Of a stretch of DNA of 64,000 bases, positions 12,001-26,349 are shown one piece after another (position 1 is the first letter of the stretch; every line of letters starts with the position of its first letter). The stretch lies in the NCBI RefSeq assembly GCF_001949145.1, contig NW_019091424.1, positions 1,625,571 through 1,689,570 on the forward strand. The letters are read 5' to 3'. Position numbers and translations under genes: made by a program. Below the pieces are notes generated by a model, which made no database searches, was not told the origin of the DNA, and saw nothing but the letters and a program-made list of their open reading frames with translations. Source of the stretch: Acanthaster planci (Eukaryota; Echinodermata; Asteroidea; Valvatida; Acanthasteridae).

Positions 12001-14810
12001 TAAGGATTCTTTTACAGATAAAAAAAATTTTGAAGTGTCGTTTTCAGAAAATGTCCATTTCTCCCCCCTACACCAAAATTGACTACATTTACACGTCCCC
12101 AGCCCAGTTTACCGGGTAACTTCACAAGCACAGCTGAATAATAGATGAGTTTGTGCACTTTATTTTTTTTATTTATCTCAACAAATCACACAAAGACACT
12201 GGACCGTACCATAATCAGGACTGTGTACGGAATACACATGTGTAATGTACTTGTACATTGAAAAAGTTATTAAAAAAAAGGGGAGGATATTCCATCACAG
12301 AAAACAGACCTGAAGCATAATGTCACGCTTTGGTCACATGTGCCGTTTCCTCCGGGGCCTCGATGGACTATGTCCCACCTCACTGCGATGGGAAAGTGCA
12401 CATGTACACAAAACGTGACATGGTTATGTTGCTGGTGGATTGAGCTTGAAAGTGCAACTGTATTTAAGCATGCCAGATATGACTGAAAATGAACTTCCAT
12501 AAATGTACAGGTACCGCATTTTGCTTTCCAAACTGTTCCACTTGACTCTATTATCGATTCAATTCTGTATTGAAAGTGATAATAAAAACTTCCTGGTTGC
12601 TTTTCTGCTTTTTTTTTTACACCTTCGCCAGTGAAGAGATGCCACCCTTTGGCAGGCACATGGCACTGAAGTGCCCACATGTAATGTGCATTCATGAACA
12701 AGTGGGGGAGGGGACTATTGCACAGACAAAAAATATACTACTGAGTACTGGGGAAATAGTTTTATATTTACTGTACCATATCTGCTTGCTAAGGCAGAGA
12801 AACTGCTAGTTACAGCTTGAGTGAAGTGCCAACACAACCCAGTTCCAAACTGTAAAGTATATGAACGCTATCCTGGGTGGCCGTGTCAGTCTGTTAAAAT
12901 GGTAATCAAAATTTTGGTAGCATTCGAAGACTACGAGTAACTAAGGTGAAAGCTGCATAAGTTTTGGCAGCTCACTGTGCCTTGCACCACTTCACAGTAC
13001 CTCACACCATGCACTGGTATTCTCAATCCATCCTCCTGATCCGAGACCTTTAAAGCAGGCCCATTATCGGCCCTACAATAGGGTCTCTGCACAATTTGTG
13101 GCTCACAGAGAAATGCCATGCTCAACCAAATTACCGAGATCTCTACGGACTTGTCCAAATCCACCCACTGCGACCCTCCTGGGAGAGACAGGGTGTTAAC
13201 AGGACGGTACCTTTTCATCTCCCACCAAATGAACTGGGCCCAAGGTGCACTTAAGCACAGAAGAATGAAAGACACTATTGTCACATGCATATTGCAACGC
13301 ATATACCGCGTACAGTGCTGTCGGTGGTGCATTTTCCATGTATTTGTGACAACTGGGGGCTTGAAAACTGGGTTTACAGCCACAATTCAGTCTACGAAAG
13401 CAAAGAATTCTGCCCCCAAAGAATTCTGGGAACAATCATGAGCACTGTACATGTACATGCAAGCCTACTAGTTGCAGTTTATTGATGTGGATACATCAAC
13501 ATTGAACATGGAAGTAGTTTGATATTGGATATTAGACAGTCACAAAGGTTTATAGGGTGAATATATCATTGTTGGGGGAATAATGGATATTCATCCAGTC
13601 ACTTCAATTAGATCATGTGGACTGTTCTAGGCTGTTGTGCCCGAAACAGTCAAGTATGTTTCCAGCTTGCACAGCCAGGCATTGCATGGTCGGTCTCCCA
13701 ATATCCCCCATGAGATATTCCCTGACAAAAACTATATTAGAATGTCCCATGTCCATTATCGAACTATGTAACTTTACTGTCAAATATTGAACTCAGATAC
13801 AGGGGAGAATAAGGGTGCAAGACTATCTCTCATTTGTAAAGATTTTCTTACAATACATTACCCTGGCTAATTTGTTCTTCATTTCACATGGGTATACATG
13901 TATTTTTTGATTTCAGAAGACAAAGGAATAGAGGGCACTCCTATGATTACAAGTACATCCCGAGGGGATGGCAGAGAATTCAACCCCTACAACTAGGGAC
14001 TCAACTGCGGTAACCGGTACTGAAGAAAAGTGTCCGACTCCGAATCTGACAAACAACGGCCCAAGGTGAACCTATAAACATTCATGTCGCGCCCTCACTG
14101 CCAGGCATCATTCACTGATTTACAACGCTTGACGATCCAACTCCATCCCATTCACAATGGAGGGCATTCAACAGGGGCACAGCATGTACACATTAAATTT
14201 TTTTTTCCTTTTTTTACGGAGTCGTATAAAAGTGTTGACATCAGAAGGTTTCAGCTTTCATAGTCTGGCAGTCGTAAATCAAATACAATTACCAACGGCC
14301 ATGTTTTTTATGGTTCAAATCCTAGGCTGAAAATTACAGGGGGCGGGCACTGTGTGACCAAACATGCATCAAATTGCATGCATACATAATTTGACGGCGC
14401 TAATTGGGGTGTATCAACTAAGACTGGTGACCCTGTTGACTCCAACACTTGAGAGTGTTCTGCCAGAGTGGAACGAGGGAGCTGGCACTCCAGACAGTCA
14501 ATGCGTGGGTTTCACATGCAAGCACTGCCCACGTACCGCAAGGCAGACAGAAAACCTGCTGGGCACACATCCATTCCGGCAAAAAAACAGAGAGAAGAAA
14601 TTGTGATTTCAGCTTCTCTATCCCAAGTTTTGGGAGGTTAAACTTTTGGCAAAATGTGAAATTGGAAATGAAGAAACGAAAACTGTGTTTATCTCCGTTT
14701 TAAACATGCAGCAAAACAGGTCCAAGGCAATGTGGTTATGCATGCACCCAGTATCCTTATTTCCTCTGATATAAATGCCACCTGACCTCTCTCGGTGTTG
14801 ACATACTTCA

Positions 14811-15053
14811 GGGCCAATTTCACAGATCTGCTTAAGCACAGAATTTGCTTAAGCATGAAAAAACCTTGCTTAATAAACAAAGCTTACCAGCTCAAATTTT
14901 ATGTGATTGTCATGCTGACCAAAAAAAAAGGTAAATGCCATTCCAACACAGTATACATCACAAGAAGTTTGGGCTGGTAACCTAATTTGTCAAGCAGGGT
15001 TTTTTTCAGGCTTCAACAAATTTTTCGCTTAAGCAGCGCTATGAAATTGGCCC
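14811..15053. mobile_element. MITE family 1, copy a (GGGCCAATTTCA TIR)
   Basis: The ends are inverted repeats: GGGCCAATTTCACAGATCTG then CTTAAGC on the left, and GCTTAAGCAGCGCTATGAAA then TTGGCCC on the right. The interior CCTTGCTTAATAAACAAAGC and GTGATTGTCATGCTGACCAA is shared with 52660-52877. It is non-coding and about 243 bp. Confidence 0.82.
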
Positions 15054-17353
15054 CAGTTAGCTCCACTCTGAACCAGTGGTTAAATACGGTAAGTACAGAA
15101 AGAAACTTTCTTCATGACGTATGTACACACATGATTTTAAAAATAGATACCACGTCTTGAGAAGTAGAATTGTGGGGGGGAGGAGTCAACACAGTAAATC
15201 GCTTAACGAGCCAACAGGGAAAAAACAGAGCAGACCAGTGCATGTACAGGACACACGTCTGTACACCGTTGGTCCCTGGTTCCCAGACAACTTTTGGCTA
15301 AGCAATATTTGACTGCGAGGCTGCCAAAAGAAATATATTTACAACTCCCGCAAGGCTAGCGAACTGGTTACTTGTGAACTTTGCCGAGTTATGAATTGTC
15401 TCTCACTCTCTGCCACACTACGTGTGCACAATACCAGAAACCTTCAAACTTCAATCAATTGATGCTGTTTGGATAAGCAGATTATCAAAGACAGATAATC
15501 CACTTTCCCTGACCTGCCATAAAAGTGAGACATCCTGATTTGCATGACAAAAACCTGCCGTTACATCCATACAAACTCCCTCCCTGTGGAATGCAACTGT
15601 CACAACTGTTTGTTTGAATGGGATGACGAGGTGCAAGGTCAGAGAGACTGGTGAAGTAAAAAGAAAAAAAGATCCCGGTAAATAAATAAACCAGAAACAA
15701 AGGCAAGGCAGATCTTTCCATCTTTTCATTGCCAATTTGGGCAATGAACGAGCAGAGTTTGGTGAGAGATGATAACTCCTGATTGCAAGGCCAACTTGCC
15801 ATAGTTAAATTCCCAACTTCCCACTTGTTGACAAAAGATCACTGCAATGCAAGAATAACTGGATTGTGTTTTACACAAGACTGATTTTAGAAATCCCTGA
15901 ACACTGCCATGGTTTTCTGCAAAGAACGGCAGATGATCAATGATGTCGGGGGTAAAAAGAGGGCATGTGTGGGTGACAAGTTCAGGGACAGACTGGCAGC
16001 CTGTCCTTGCCCTTACAGATGTGCAGGCAGCCCCGACAGAGCTCCGTGAGTTGTGTTGGTTGCTGTGCCTTTGTGCGGAAAGCCAACCTCACTCAAAACT
16101 ACAAGTTTCTGAGGCAGGGTCACTTGCTGAGAATACTGAAGACACTTTCACTTCTGAGAGCTTCAAGAGATGCCCAGAAATCGGACGTCACCTTCATGTT
16201 GAGGTTGAACATAAAGAAAAATACATGAGCTGTCGCACATGTAGAGGTAGTGCTATCTGGTACAACACTGTGGCTATAATTGAGCGCATCTTGATGAGCA
16301 CGAGTAGCCACTTTTAGTACTCAAATGTACTCAAAGGTGATCATGAGTAAATTGGAGGATTCCCTCTTGAAAGGCTGGTGATCTGCTGTGGAAGTACAGT
16401 AGGCGACACAAGCAAGCCTTGTACTATGCGCAGGTTACACCGTATCGACTAAAATGGACATCTCAGTTGTCAATGGCAACCATTTCCCGAGGTTTCTGGG
16501 AGGCTCTACCTGTCCCCCAGGTGCAGTACACTGTACAAGTACTGGTGTGTGTGCCCTACGTACCCTACAAGTGTGTGAAGTCCGGTCACCAGACAAGAGA
16601 GCTTATTTGCAATGCATCATAAGTCCAACCTCAGCTAATGTAATGAGATGGAGGCAGACAGTCAAGATTTAGCCTGGGGCGTGTCTGGCTGTTCAGTATG
16701 CCATGTTACCCTTACAGCCACCTGTGCACACAAGGCAATATTGACAGTCCTCCAAACCGCATTCAAACTAATGAGTGGTTTTTGCTCTATCAAATCTTAA
16801 AAACTGTGTGATCAAACCCCACCTCGTATAATTTCAAATAGTCAGCACAAAACCCCATAAAAATCACAAATTATTGAGTCTTTTTTTGAAAGTAATATCA
16901 TACTACAAACATGTGCCAGTATGTCCTACATACTGGCTCTGCAAAAAGGCGTATTAATTATGTCCCTTTCTTCAAATTTGAATTATCAAACTGCTCACAT
17001 CCTAAGCTTTCATTTGATGTATGATTCATCCCAGTGGCATTTTGGAGTTATTTGCCATTTGCAAAGTCAAATAATTTCATTTTATCGAACATGCTTTTTG
17101 AGATAATGCCCTTTAAACGTAACGAACAAACATGAAAGTTACATAAATTAGACACTCTCTTGGCTTTCCTTAGCAACAGAGGCTTTCTGGTCAAGCAATT
17201 GGCCTGAAAATATTTCCTAATATTTTCACCCTCGGCACATGGAATGGGCCATAACATGTTTTTGCACTGCACAACTTAATACACCTTTTTGCAGACCAGG
17301 TAACATATGTACATGTACTACAGTAGATTAATTCCAAGAGCAAGTTGTCATCT

Positions 17354-17545
17354 CTATCCACCTTGAGCAGAAGCACCCCCTCATTGGTTGAAAAGAGCCA
17401 TGTTGGTTGGGAGTGTCCATGTGGTTGGCAGCGATGTCACTGTAATGTGTGCATTTCATGGTTGTCTTTGAACCAGCAAAGCAAAAGTTCCAATCAGAGG
17501 AGCTTCTGTCGCTAGGAAAATTACAGCCCTCTTGGCTGATAGAGT
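17354..17545. repeat. dispersed repeat family 5, copy a
   Basis: TATCCACCTTGAGCAGAAGC ... TTTGAACCAGCAAAGCA ... AGGAGCTTCTGTCGCTAGGA ... GCCCTCTTGG aligns with 51391-51545 in the ankyrin gene intron. No terminal structure was recognised. Confidence 0.65.
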
Positions 17546-19763
17546 TTTGGGCCTTCTTTTTAAAATCATTAATAAGCTCAAATGATTTTTTTAATCCGGT
17601 GAGAAAACGTGCCGCTTTGGAATACTTGATATTAGCAAAATATTTCCTCTCTCTGAAGGAATATTATATTTGTTGGAATACTTATGCCTCCCAAACTGAT
17701 TTTCACTTCAACACACATGTACATGAGCTGCGTCTTGAGCCCTTGCAGCCAATTTTTTTTGGGGAAAAAAAATTACTGTCAGTTATCACTCAAAGACTTT
17801 TTTGGGGGGCTTGGATTCCGCAGAATAAACACCCCTCATCACAGCCACTTGGGGACAGAGTTTGTGCAACAGGGAGCCGCCACTTCAAGCCACTCGTCCC
17901 GACAGCCTCTGCTGTCGTGTCGAAGGTCGAGCCTGCCGCCGATCAACCCCCCATTTCCTCGCCTCTCCTCCCGACCGAAGCGACGGTCCAAAAACACCCA
18001 CGCAGAAAAACTGCATGATGGACCGCATGCCGTGACCCCTACCTTGTCAAAAATTGTCTGACAACTACATGTACATGTACATAACATGCACAAGTACGTA
18101 CAGTGTGCAGCACCATGTAGCTGGTGAGACCAGCCTGGAACTGTGGCCTGCTGACATTTTCACCGATTTGTGGTCCTCGTGGGAGGATTAGACTTTAGAA
18201 TTTTGGGTAATTTCTTTGAGGAAAAGAAATTGGAAGTGGTCCCAAAGTGAGGTTCTTAAATGCACATGTACACAGATCTCAGTACACACTTCTTCCCATT
18301 CCTTCCTAAGATTTTTTTTTGGAACTTAAAACTTTTCGAGATTCAAGAAGAATTTTTGTCTTCCTGAAAGACAGTGATACCGGAGCAGCATTCAGGGTGC
18401 AGTACTTGGGACTTGACAGTTCTGCTTTTTTCTTAATCTGTAGGCACAAAATTCATTGTACCAATACACATGTACTCACAACACAAATTGTATCTAACTT
18501 TCAATATGACAGTGTGCGCATGCAAGCCTAGATGCTTCTGTCTAACTGGCTATTGACAGGTTCAAGCCTATCCTTGCATGCAGCTTATCTGCAAATAAGG
18601 CTGCGACCTCAGTAGATTTGTTGTGACCCTGAAGGCCCTTGTTTTGACAGGACAAGGAAATCAACTTGCCAAGCAGCGTGGTTCTCACCCTGGGGGAACA
18701 GTACATCTTCTGAACTCCCTTCGAGCATGGTATCTAGACCACATCCGTACTACTACTGTAAATTCTTACCAAAAATCTGTTTAAACCAAATCCCACTGAA
18801 TTGGAAATCAGGGCCAGACGCGGGTCTCTAGAGGATGTGGCATTACAAGATGTCATCTAGACAGAGCTCTGGGTGACCTTTCAATTACTGACAAGCTTGG
18901 TCCTTTCTTTACCAGCCTGAGATTCTGGGGTCGTGACCCCTCACAGCCAGCCTGCCAATGTTTTGACATGTTAAGGTGGACCCCAGCAGGCCCTTTTTTG
19001 TTGGTCCTTGGTCTCCTTGGAGACTGGTTGGGATGCAGAGGAGGAAATCATCCAAGAGGAAAATTGAACGTGGGAATTTGCTTTTAAAGGGGTGCTAACA
19101 GTAGCAGGTACCTTGGAAGCTAGAAAACTTGACTATGGGCTTAACTGACTCCATAGCTACATGTAGGTACATGCACATGTACATGTAATGGCTACGGCCA
19201 TTCCCCATTGACTAATATGTTATCTTCAGCCACAGCCTGTTTTCTGGACACTGCTTCAGTCTCTGTATGAATTCCAGGCCAAACAAGATAATTTCAAAAA
19301 TACGTGAAAGAGACTTTTCGACATACACATGTAATTGAGTCATTCCATGGGGTTGGGGCACAATTTGTGACGGTGTCCTTGTTAAATTGGTAACTTCTAC
19401 CACCTGTCGGAGTAGATCATTTACTCTATAAAAATAACACACACCTTAGTATGCAGCCTTGCATTGACGGAACAATGTCAATTTGGAATCCACATGCAGG
19501 GAAATAACTGTTCATTTTTAAGGAACCCACGTAACAATGGACAGCTGTCCCAACAACTGTCCCTAGCACAACTACAAGGAGAATAAAAGTTACCTGTATG
19601 GATCTCATGAGAATTCAAGACACTGTACTATAAACAGACCTTAGCAACTAAACAGAGCAGAACTTGGTGCTAAAAATGTTGTGCTTATTCCTTAAAAAAA
19701 AATGACCTGCATACTAGAACAGGGAAGTTCTGCACACGTCAAATGGCAAGTGCTCACGCGCGC

Positions 19764-19870
19764 GATTCGCAATACACTGTAGTGCGCCTGTAAGAGTTTG
19801 CAACGCATTGGCCAACAACGCGCGAAATCTGTCGACCCCTTTCAAATGCGCACTGGGTCAACAGATTTTG
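19764..19870. mobile_element. MITE family 2, diverged copy b
   Basis: GATTCGCAATACACTGTAGT then GCGCCTGTAAGAGTTTGCAA, followed by CGCATTGGCCAA, matches the right arm of the palindromic element at 21212-21370 in inverse orientation. The central GTCGACCCCTTTCAAATGCG and GGTCAACAGATTTTG are also shared. Confidence 0.65.
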
Positions 19871-21211
19871 TGCACCCAGCACTAAAAAAGTTTTCCAAGT
19901 CTCTCCCTGAAGGCACCAGAATCTCCCCTAATGGTGATTGACAAGTTTCCCTGAACTGCTTCCCTTAATCTCTCAACCTGTTTCACTGCTTGTTCTTTTT
20001 ATACAAGAGGTGCACTTCCATACACATAGTTGATAAAAACCAGTGACAGAAATTGTGCATACATGTACAACTAAAGTACACACATGCATGTGCAGGTTAG
20101 GACAACAAGAAAAGAACTTAAGAAAGGTAAGGTTCAACATGTATGGTACTTGTCTGTGATAACATGAACACCTTGGCCTGCTCAACGACGTCTCATCAAC
20201 TTGGACCAAAGGTTGTGGAACTTTTGTATCTCGGTAGGATACGCGTATACTCTTGCACAAGAGCTACATGTACAGTCCATTTCAGGAAGCAGTTTAGGCC
20301 ACATAGTTTTTACAAAGTAATACTTTGTATAAAGCAATATAACACTGTGTACCACAATGTAACGTTACCATACATCAGTGTCACTAGTGGGCCGTAACTA
20401 GGTATCTAGCTGTAGGGCTTGGCAATCTGCCAAAAGGGGGAGGGGCAAGCAAAAGGGAAGGATGATGGCCGATCGTCCGTACAGGTCCCGACATGATGTC
20501 CATTCACGACATTCACACATGTTCTCCTGTGGTTTCCCGACAACTGTTTACATAATCAAACCTTCTGAAGTAACAATTTCTGGGTAAGATGTTCGCGCCG
20601 CCGAAACATTCCATTTGCTGCGCAAAATAAACCAAACCAAAAATTACAAACTGGAGACAAGAGTGATCACAGCACCGACGTCATTTGTAAATTGTCAGAC
20701 GTGATGTAATGGGAAGCCGATTCTGGAGCAAAGGGGGGGGGGGGAATGATGATATTTTTAGGGTTCGGGGAGGGTCGACGAGCAGAGCACAGCTGGTCCC
20801 GCATTTCTCTGAAGTCAATCGGGTCGGCCCCAGTGCCGCATTACACAGGCGATGAATCATGAGGAGAATTTACAACCCGCACATGGTTTCTGACGGGGAG
20901 GGTTTGGAGGGAAATGAGAGGAATGAATCCCGTGATAATTGACACACATTTTGGCGTCGACATTGCTGAATATACCGGTTTGGAACACGTGGCTTTTGAA
21001 GCCTGAGACTGGGCCAATCAGTTCAACGTGATTGACAGCTCCAGGAAAAAAAAACGACCCAAAAAAAAAAGAAACACAATATTCTCCTTGAGAAAACCTA
21101 CAAATTACCAGTACAAACGGTGTTTTGAAGACTGGTTGTGCACGTTTTGCAAAAAAATGTTGGTAGAGTCTTCTTCTCATTGGTTCATCTGTATTTTCAT
21201 ATCAATACGGT

Positions 21212-21370
21212 TGTTTCACAATGGTGCGCCTCCAAGAGTTGGCAACGCTTTGGCCAATCACAATCACAATTTGTCAACCCAATGCGTCTTTCAAAAGGGT
21301 TGACAAATTTCGCATGTTGTAATTGGCCAATGCGTTACAAACTCTTGGGGGCGCACTATTGTGAATCGCC
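21212..21370. mobile_element. MITE family 2, copy a (near-full palindrome)
   Basis: The element is a fold-back. Its left arm (TTCACAATGGTGCGCCTCCA then AGAGTTGGCAACGCTTTGGC) pairs with its right arm, which ends GCGCACTATTGTGAATCGCC. The centre is TTGTCAACCC ... GGGTTGACAA. It has no ORF and could form a long hairpin if transcribed. Confidence 0.82.
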
Positions 21371-24159
21371 CTATTAAGCATTTAATCACCACCAGTGGCT
21401 ATACCTGTTCTGGTTTAATACAGGGTTCGTGGACATGTTTCCATACGTATCTGGTTCATAAGTGACTTCGTCGTACACGCGGATGCACCACAATTTGCAC
21501 GCTCCTATTGGACAATTGCTGAAGTTGTGCGTTAACTTCCGATCCCATGGTTCGATGTAAACGGCAATCAATGCTCGTAACTCTTTGTGCAGTGCACGTG
21601 CCATGGACAGGGTTTAAACTGAAGTGACATCAAACTTAATGTACAAACCGGATGAACACCCATACACTCATGTTTCACATGGAATCCCTAACGTGTCTCC
21701 AATCCGTGGGATTTCCAAATTCAGGTCAAGCCTTTCATTTATTTTTCATCCTACTTGGGACAGCGGGACCACTTGTCCTCCCTGTGCAGGGAAAAAAAGT
21801 ATCTTTCCAACCACATATCGGCATACATGTATGAACGAGGCCTACAGTACCTCAAATACACATGGACATCTGTTCAGAGTTCCAAATCATTCCAGAGCTC
21901 ACATACATGTACACTGTCCAAGCTCTTGGAAAGCTTTTTTTCCCACACAAGCCCTTGAGAATTTCACAAGCCAGCCTGCTGGGTTCGTCCTTGGGAGAAA
22001 TGGGTCAAAAATCATGGGGCTATAAAAAAAAACACTCTCCTTGGCACAAACCAAAATAAGATTGTTAAAGCGCTCATGTCCCCTCCATTGGGACTAACCA
22101 GCTGGACGTGTTCATATGCACAATGCAAGTAAACATGCACTCTACACCATCGTATGTGTGATGGACATCAACGGTCAACTCCCATTACAAAGAACCCTGT
22201 TACAACATACCGTTTTAAAAAACAAATGTCAAGAATCCCAATTTCTTTACTCTTTTCTTTGGTCCATTTCTTTGTTTCTCCAATCCTTCTACATGTGCAT
22301 GTATGACAAAGTCCTGGTTATAGCCATTAGCAAAGTAATTTGGTCCCTGCGATTACAATGAGAGTCAACTGTACAACGGGTATCACTGCTGGAGAGGAAA
22401 TCGACATCAGAGCTGGACCGAGACAAGTTGGATCTGCCTGTCTGCGTGACGCAGTTGACCTTATTCACAAGTTGGCCATACTGAATTGAAAGCGAGGTTA
22501 ACTTGATTATTTTGGACACTGTGACTGAAAATGAAAGCAATCAAATGAAAGTTCTTAACAGTAGTTTCATTCACGGTGATAAATAATTCAATAAAGTGAG
22601 GCATGTACTGGAACCAAGAACAGTCTGGCGCCATCCCAGTTATATAAGATAGAGTCGGGGAACATGATCAAAAATGACTTCCTTGTGAATAAGGCACATG
22701 TACATTATATGACTGCAGCTGTGGCTGACAGCCTTTATCCCTAAGCAGCCGTTTTCCATAGACATGTGTAAGAGCCAGCCTCAGCCAAGACCTACGGAAG
22801 CAGTCGGAGACGGTATCGCACAGATATCAACAGCTGCATCGTCAACGCACCCGAACCCCCCTCCCCTAGGAATCGTCAAATAACTCGCTTGAAGAACTCA
22901 CTCAGCATACATGTACTTTGTTACCGGTTTTGCGCGGCCCACAGACAGATGCTATCCGGCCTGGGGCATCCGCTCGCTGAGACAAACGAAAGCAATGCCC
23001 CCTCCCTTCCTCCAAAGATGCCAGGCGATGATGTTACACCCAGCCGTAATGCCATCATCTCCCCTGGCTAATGACAGCATGAAAGATGTGCTTTGATTGG
23101 ATAAGCATGTGTCTACACCGACCCATCATGATGAAATGGTCCCCCTTGGATCTACATGTAGTTTTCAAAGGAGAGATTCCCACGTGGGATTTTCTTCTTC
23201 ACACTGATGCTGACAGTCTGGACCAGTTCCCATCTGACTAACACATCCTAATTGCCAGACAAGAGACAACGCTGTCGTTGGAAACATCGTCGAGGCGATG
23301 TACATCGTGTGTACGTACATGCACAAGGTGCATCCAAGTCTGGTATCTGGTTCCTGACTACGGGCACACGTACTGCCACATAAATTTTCTCCACTGAGGA
23401 AACTGCCAAGTCTACACAAGACACTGCCACTCCCCCCACGGCTTTTTCTAGTCATTCGTCCAAGTCCTCCGAAATCCTGAGAGTAAGAACCCAATACATG
23501 GCGTGGTCCTTGTGCCTTGGAGGCCAACAGTTGTAAGGACAGTCCTGATATCGAACTACATGTACGTAACAAGCTCAGCGATTCCTTCTCTACCGAGTAT
23601 TCTTGCTGAGTTGTGTAGAATTCATGATTGGGAAGGTACTGCTAAATGCTGCCACGTTTTTTTTTTAATTCCCACTAGTTTCTTCACTTTCGCAAGCATG
23701 CAAAAGTAAGTTTTCTTTTCTTCTAAACCCTCCCACGCCAAAATGGTAAACAAGAACTTGATGGTCAATCATTGAGATTTTTTTTGTTTAGAGTTTTCAA
23801 AAGAGTGAACATAGGATGTTAATCCCACAAAGCATTTTGTTCACCCTTGAAAAAGATTTAAAAGAAAATGGACGACCCCTACATGTATACCGGTATGTGC
23901 ATGTACGTGAGACCACAACTTCCTGAAAACGTTTTTTCAACTTTGCAGGTAGGACGGGTGGCTGTTCCTAACCATGAGCGGAAAAAAAAATCGAACGATC
24001 TGAATTTCAGATAAGAGAACTGGTGCACTCATAGCCATGTCGTCTTCAAGACTATGTGAATCTGCCTTGCCTAAAATTATTGGACAGTTCTTTCGGTGCT
24101 GTTTGTTTTCAATTAGTAACGATCGGAATATATGCTACTCCTCTAATTGACAGTGACTG

Positions 24160-24560
24160 ATTGGCATGGAGGGCAGAGTGTTGAACCAAGAATGTAGGTG
24201 GCAGAGGTTAGAATCCGCTACTGCAGACCATCATTCTATTTATTGATAATAAGTGGTATGCCTTATTTTCAGTTTCAGTTGATTGAATTTATTAGTGTGG
24301 CACAGAACTTGACTGGCAGAATCAAGGGCAGAGGTTAGAATCCATCATAGTACTCCATGTTTCCATTCTCATTTTCCCTGCATAATTATCAACAGTAAAT
24401 GGCATATGTGCTAGTTTTTCTATTCCAGTTGCTTCACTTGGCTTCTGTTGGTTGAAGACTTGACTATCAGTATAGAGAGAGGAGGTTAGAATCCATCATG
24501 GCTTTCTAAGCTTCTGTTCTAATTTTGCTCCAATTTATAATCAACAATTTGTGTTGTGAG
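24160..24560. repeat. diverged tandem array, three units of about 125-150 bp
   Basis: The phrase GAGGTTAGAATCC recurs near 24205, 24331 and 24482. Each is followed by a TTCTATT or TTCCATTC tract, a TAATNATCAACA-like stretch and a T-rich end. The units are clearly related but old. Confidence 0.65.
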
Positions 24561-26349
24561 ATGAGTCTTCAAGTACATATGCCTAACATATTTCTCAGGT
24601 CTTTGCAATTTACGTGTAACCTTATTTCAGTTGCATGATCACTTTAACAAATACAACAGTTAACGTCCGTTGGACAGTTCTCCTTCCAGTAAAATTTCGG
24701 ATGAATTTCTGTTTCGTTTTGACTTCATGAGCTTTGACTTTGAGCAGCAACTGTCCAACTGACAGAACACATGTACATGAAGTAAATATACACAAATGGT
24801 GTTTGGAATTAATACCTTTCAAAGCTCTCAAAACAAACACAAAAACCCCTGCTTAAATTAAACAGACTCGACAGAATGCCAACGCATAATTTCTTCTGGC
24901 GAACTGTGGTGATCACGTGATCAAGAGGCTCATTATGAAAATAAAATAATACAACCAGCCGAAAAATCTCCAGAGGTGATGTTGACATTCATAACACACA
25001 CTGCCTGCAGTCTGGACCGGACAGAACTGCTTACTAACAGTACATTGTACCAGCATATTTCCCGAACACGTCAGCCTCTTGTCAGGGCAAGGCCTTGATA
25101 TTGAAAGCAAGCCATTCAACCAAGGGAACTCTTTCACTTTACTGACTGTTCTCCGAAATGGAAATGATGCTTTCGTGTACATGTATGCTTAACTTACAAT
25201 GTCAACAGTGTGGGGGCCACACAAGGTACCCACTCTGTGAAATTGAGTCATAAGTCACCAGAGCCACTTTTTGAGTTTTCATTTGTATTGGAAAGAGCAA
25301 ATTGAGGTTTTTCGTTTTGAAGTATCACTCAGTTTGGCATCCTGATGAAAGTGGATACTCCATGGTGACAAATGCTGCGGGGTCCTATTGATTTACACTG
25401 TGCAAAATTATTCTAAAGGACTTTTTACTCCAAAGTGACTCTGGCGACTTAAGACTCATTTTTACAGAGTGGGTCACATATGTTCATGGCAGTGGGGAAC
25501 ATACAGTGCATGCACACACGTATGCATACAGAGCAAGTATGCACAGGATATTGTACATTTGTTCGTAAACATGCCCCGCCTTGGAATTTTGAGACGCAAG
25601 TGACCAACTTGGCCGTGTTTTTTTTGACACCTCCTCACATCTCATTTTCAAGTGCATGACAGGAACTTGGACTTTGACAAACGAGGAAATTCCAACCTTC
25701 ACGAGACTTTGTCAAATGTTTTTTTTAGTTTTTAAGTGGCACGAGTGTGGAGTGAAAAACAAGGAAATCAGTCGATATGAGGAAAAGCTTTGCACCTGGG
25801 ATTGTGCCTGTGGTAAGGGAGCCTCCAACCTAAACACATCGGGTAAGGCAATGTCCCAATTTGCATTTAGTGGGAAGTGGTCGCCCATAGAGTCGTGTGT
25901 AACTTTAATTTAAGCCCCAGCCAAGAAATTTCGCCACAGCTCTGAAGCAAGACAGCACAAATGCTTGACACAAAAAGGAACACCCACACAGTTTCCAAAC
26001 ACGGTACAGGCCTACATGTATATTATACTCTTGTTCTAGTGAACTCACACAGAGCCGCCATCGTGGTTTCCACATCACGAAGACAGTGCCGGAAGCCAAA
26101 GTCACCGACCAAATCGAATTTGGAAAAAAAAAGAAGAAAAAAAAAGAGGCCCACTCCTTCCCAAATTCACCTGACCACAAATATTCCACCATTGGCACAG
26201 TCCACTTGCCCCACTAGCCTTCAATCTGCAGGGCATGCTCCTTGTTCATCGTGTATCCATCCACTCCCCACAGCTTGAGAATCCTCCATTCAGTGCGGGA
26301 TACAAAAACCCGATCCCCGTCCGGACGGCAGGGGAGACCGGTGACTTAC

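Larger units (their letters stand above)
7505..26349 (-). other. large gene-free stretch, probable 5' intron of the catenin gene
   Basis: I see no exon with homology and paired splice sites here. The open frames are short, low in complexity or run across repeats. Recognised contents: a 130-bp tandem duplication (8782-9036), MITE family 1 (14811-15053), a dispersed repeat (17354-17545), two MITE family 2 copies (19764-19870 and 21212-21370), a G13 run near 20737 and a diverged tandem array (24160-24560). ACATGTACATGT-type palindromes recur throughout. If the catenin transcript starts at either candidate promoter to the right, this is its first or second intron. Confidence 0.55.

Noticed and set aside
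17449-18018. 189-codon open frame on plus, the longest in the window
   Set aside because: It crosses the family 5 repeat and T-rich intron-like sequence, matches no family, and has no supporting start context. It is most likely chance.
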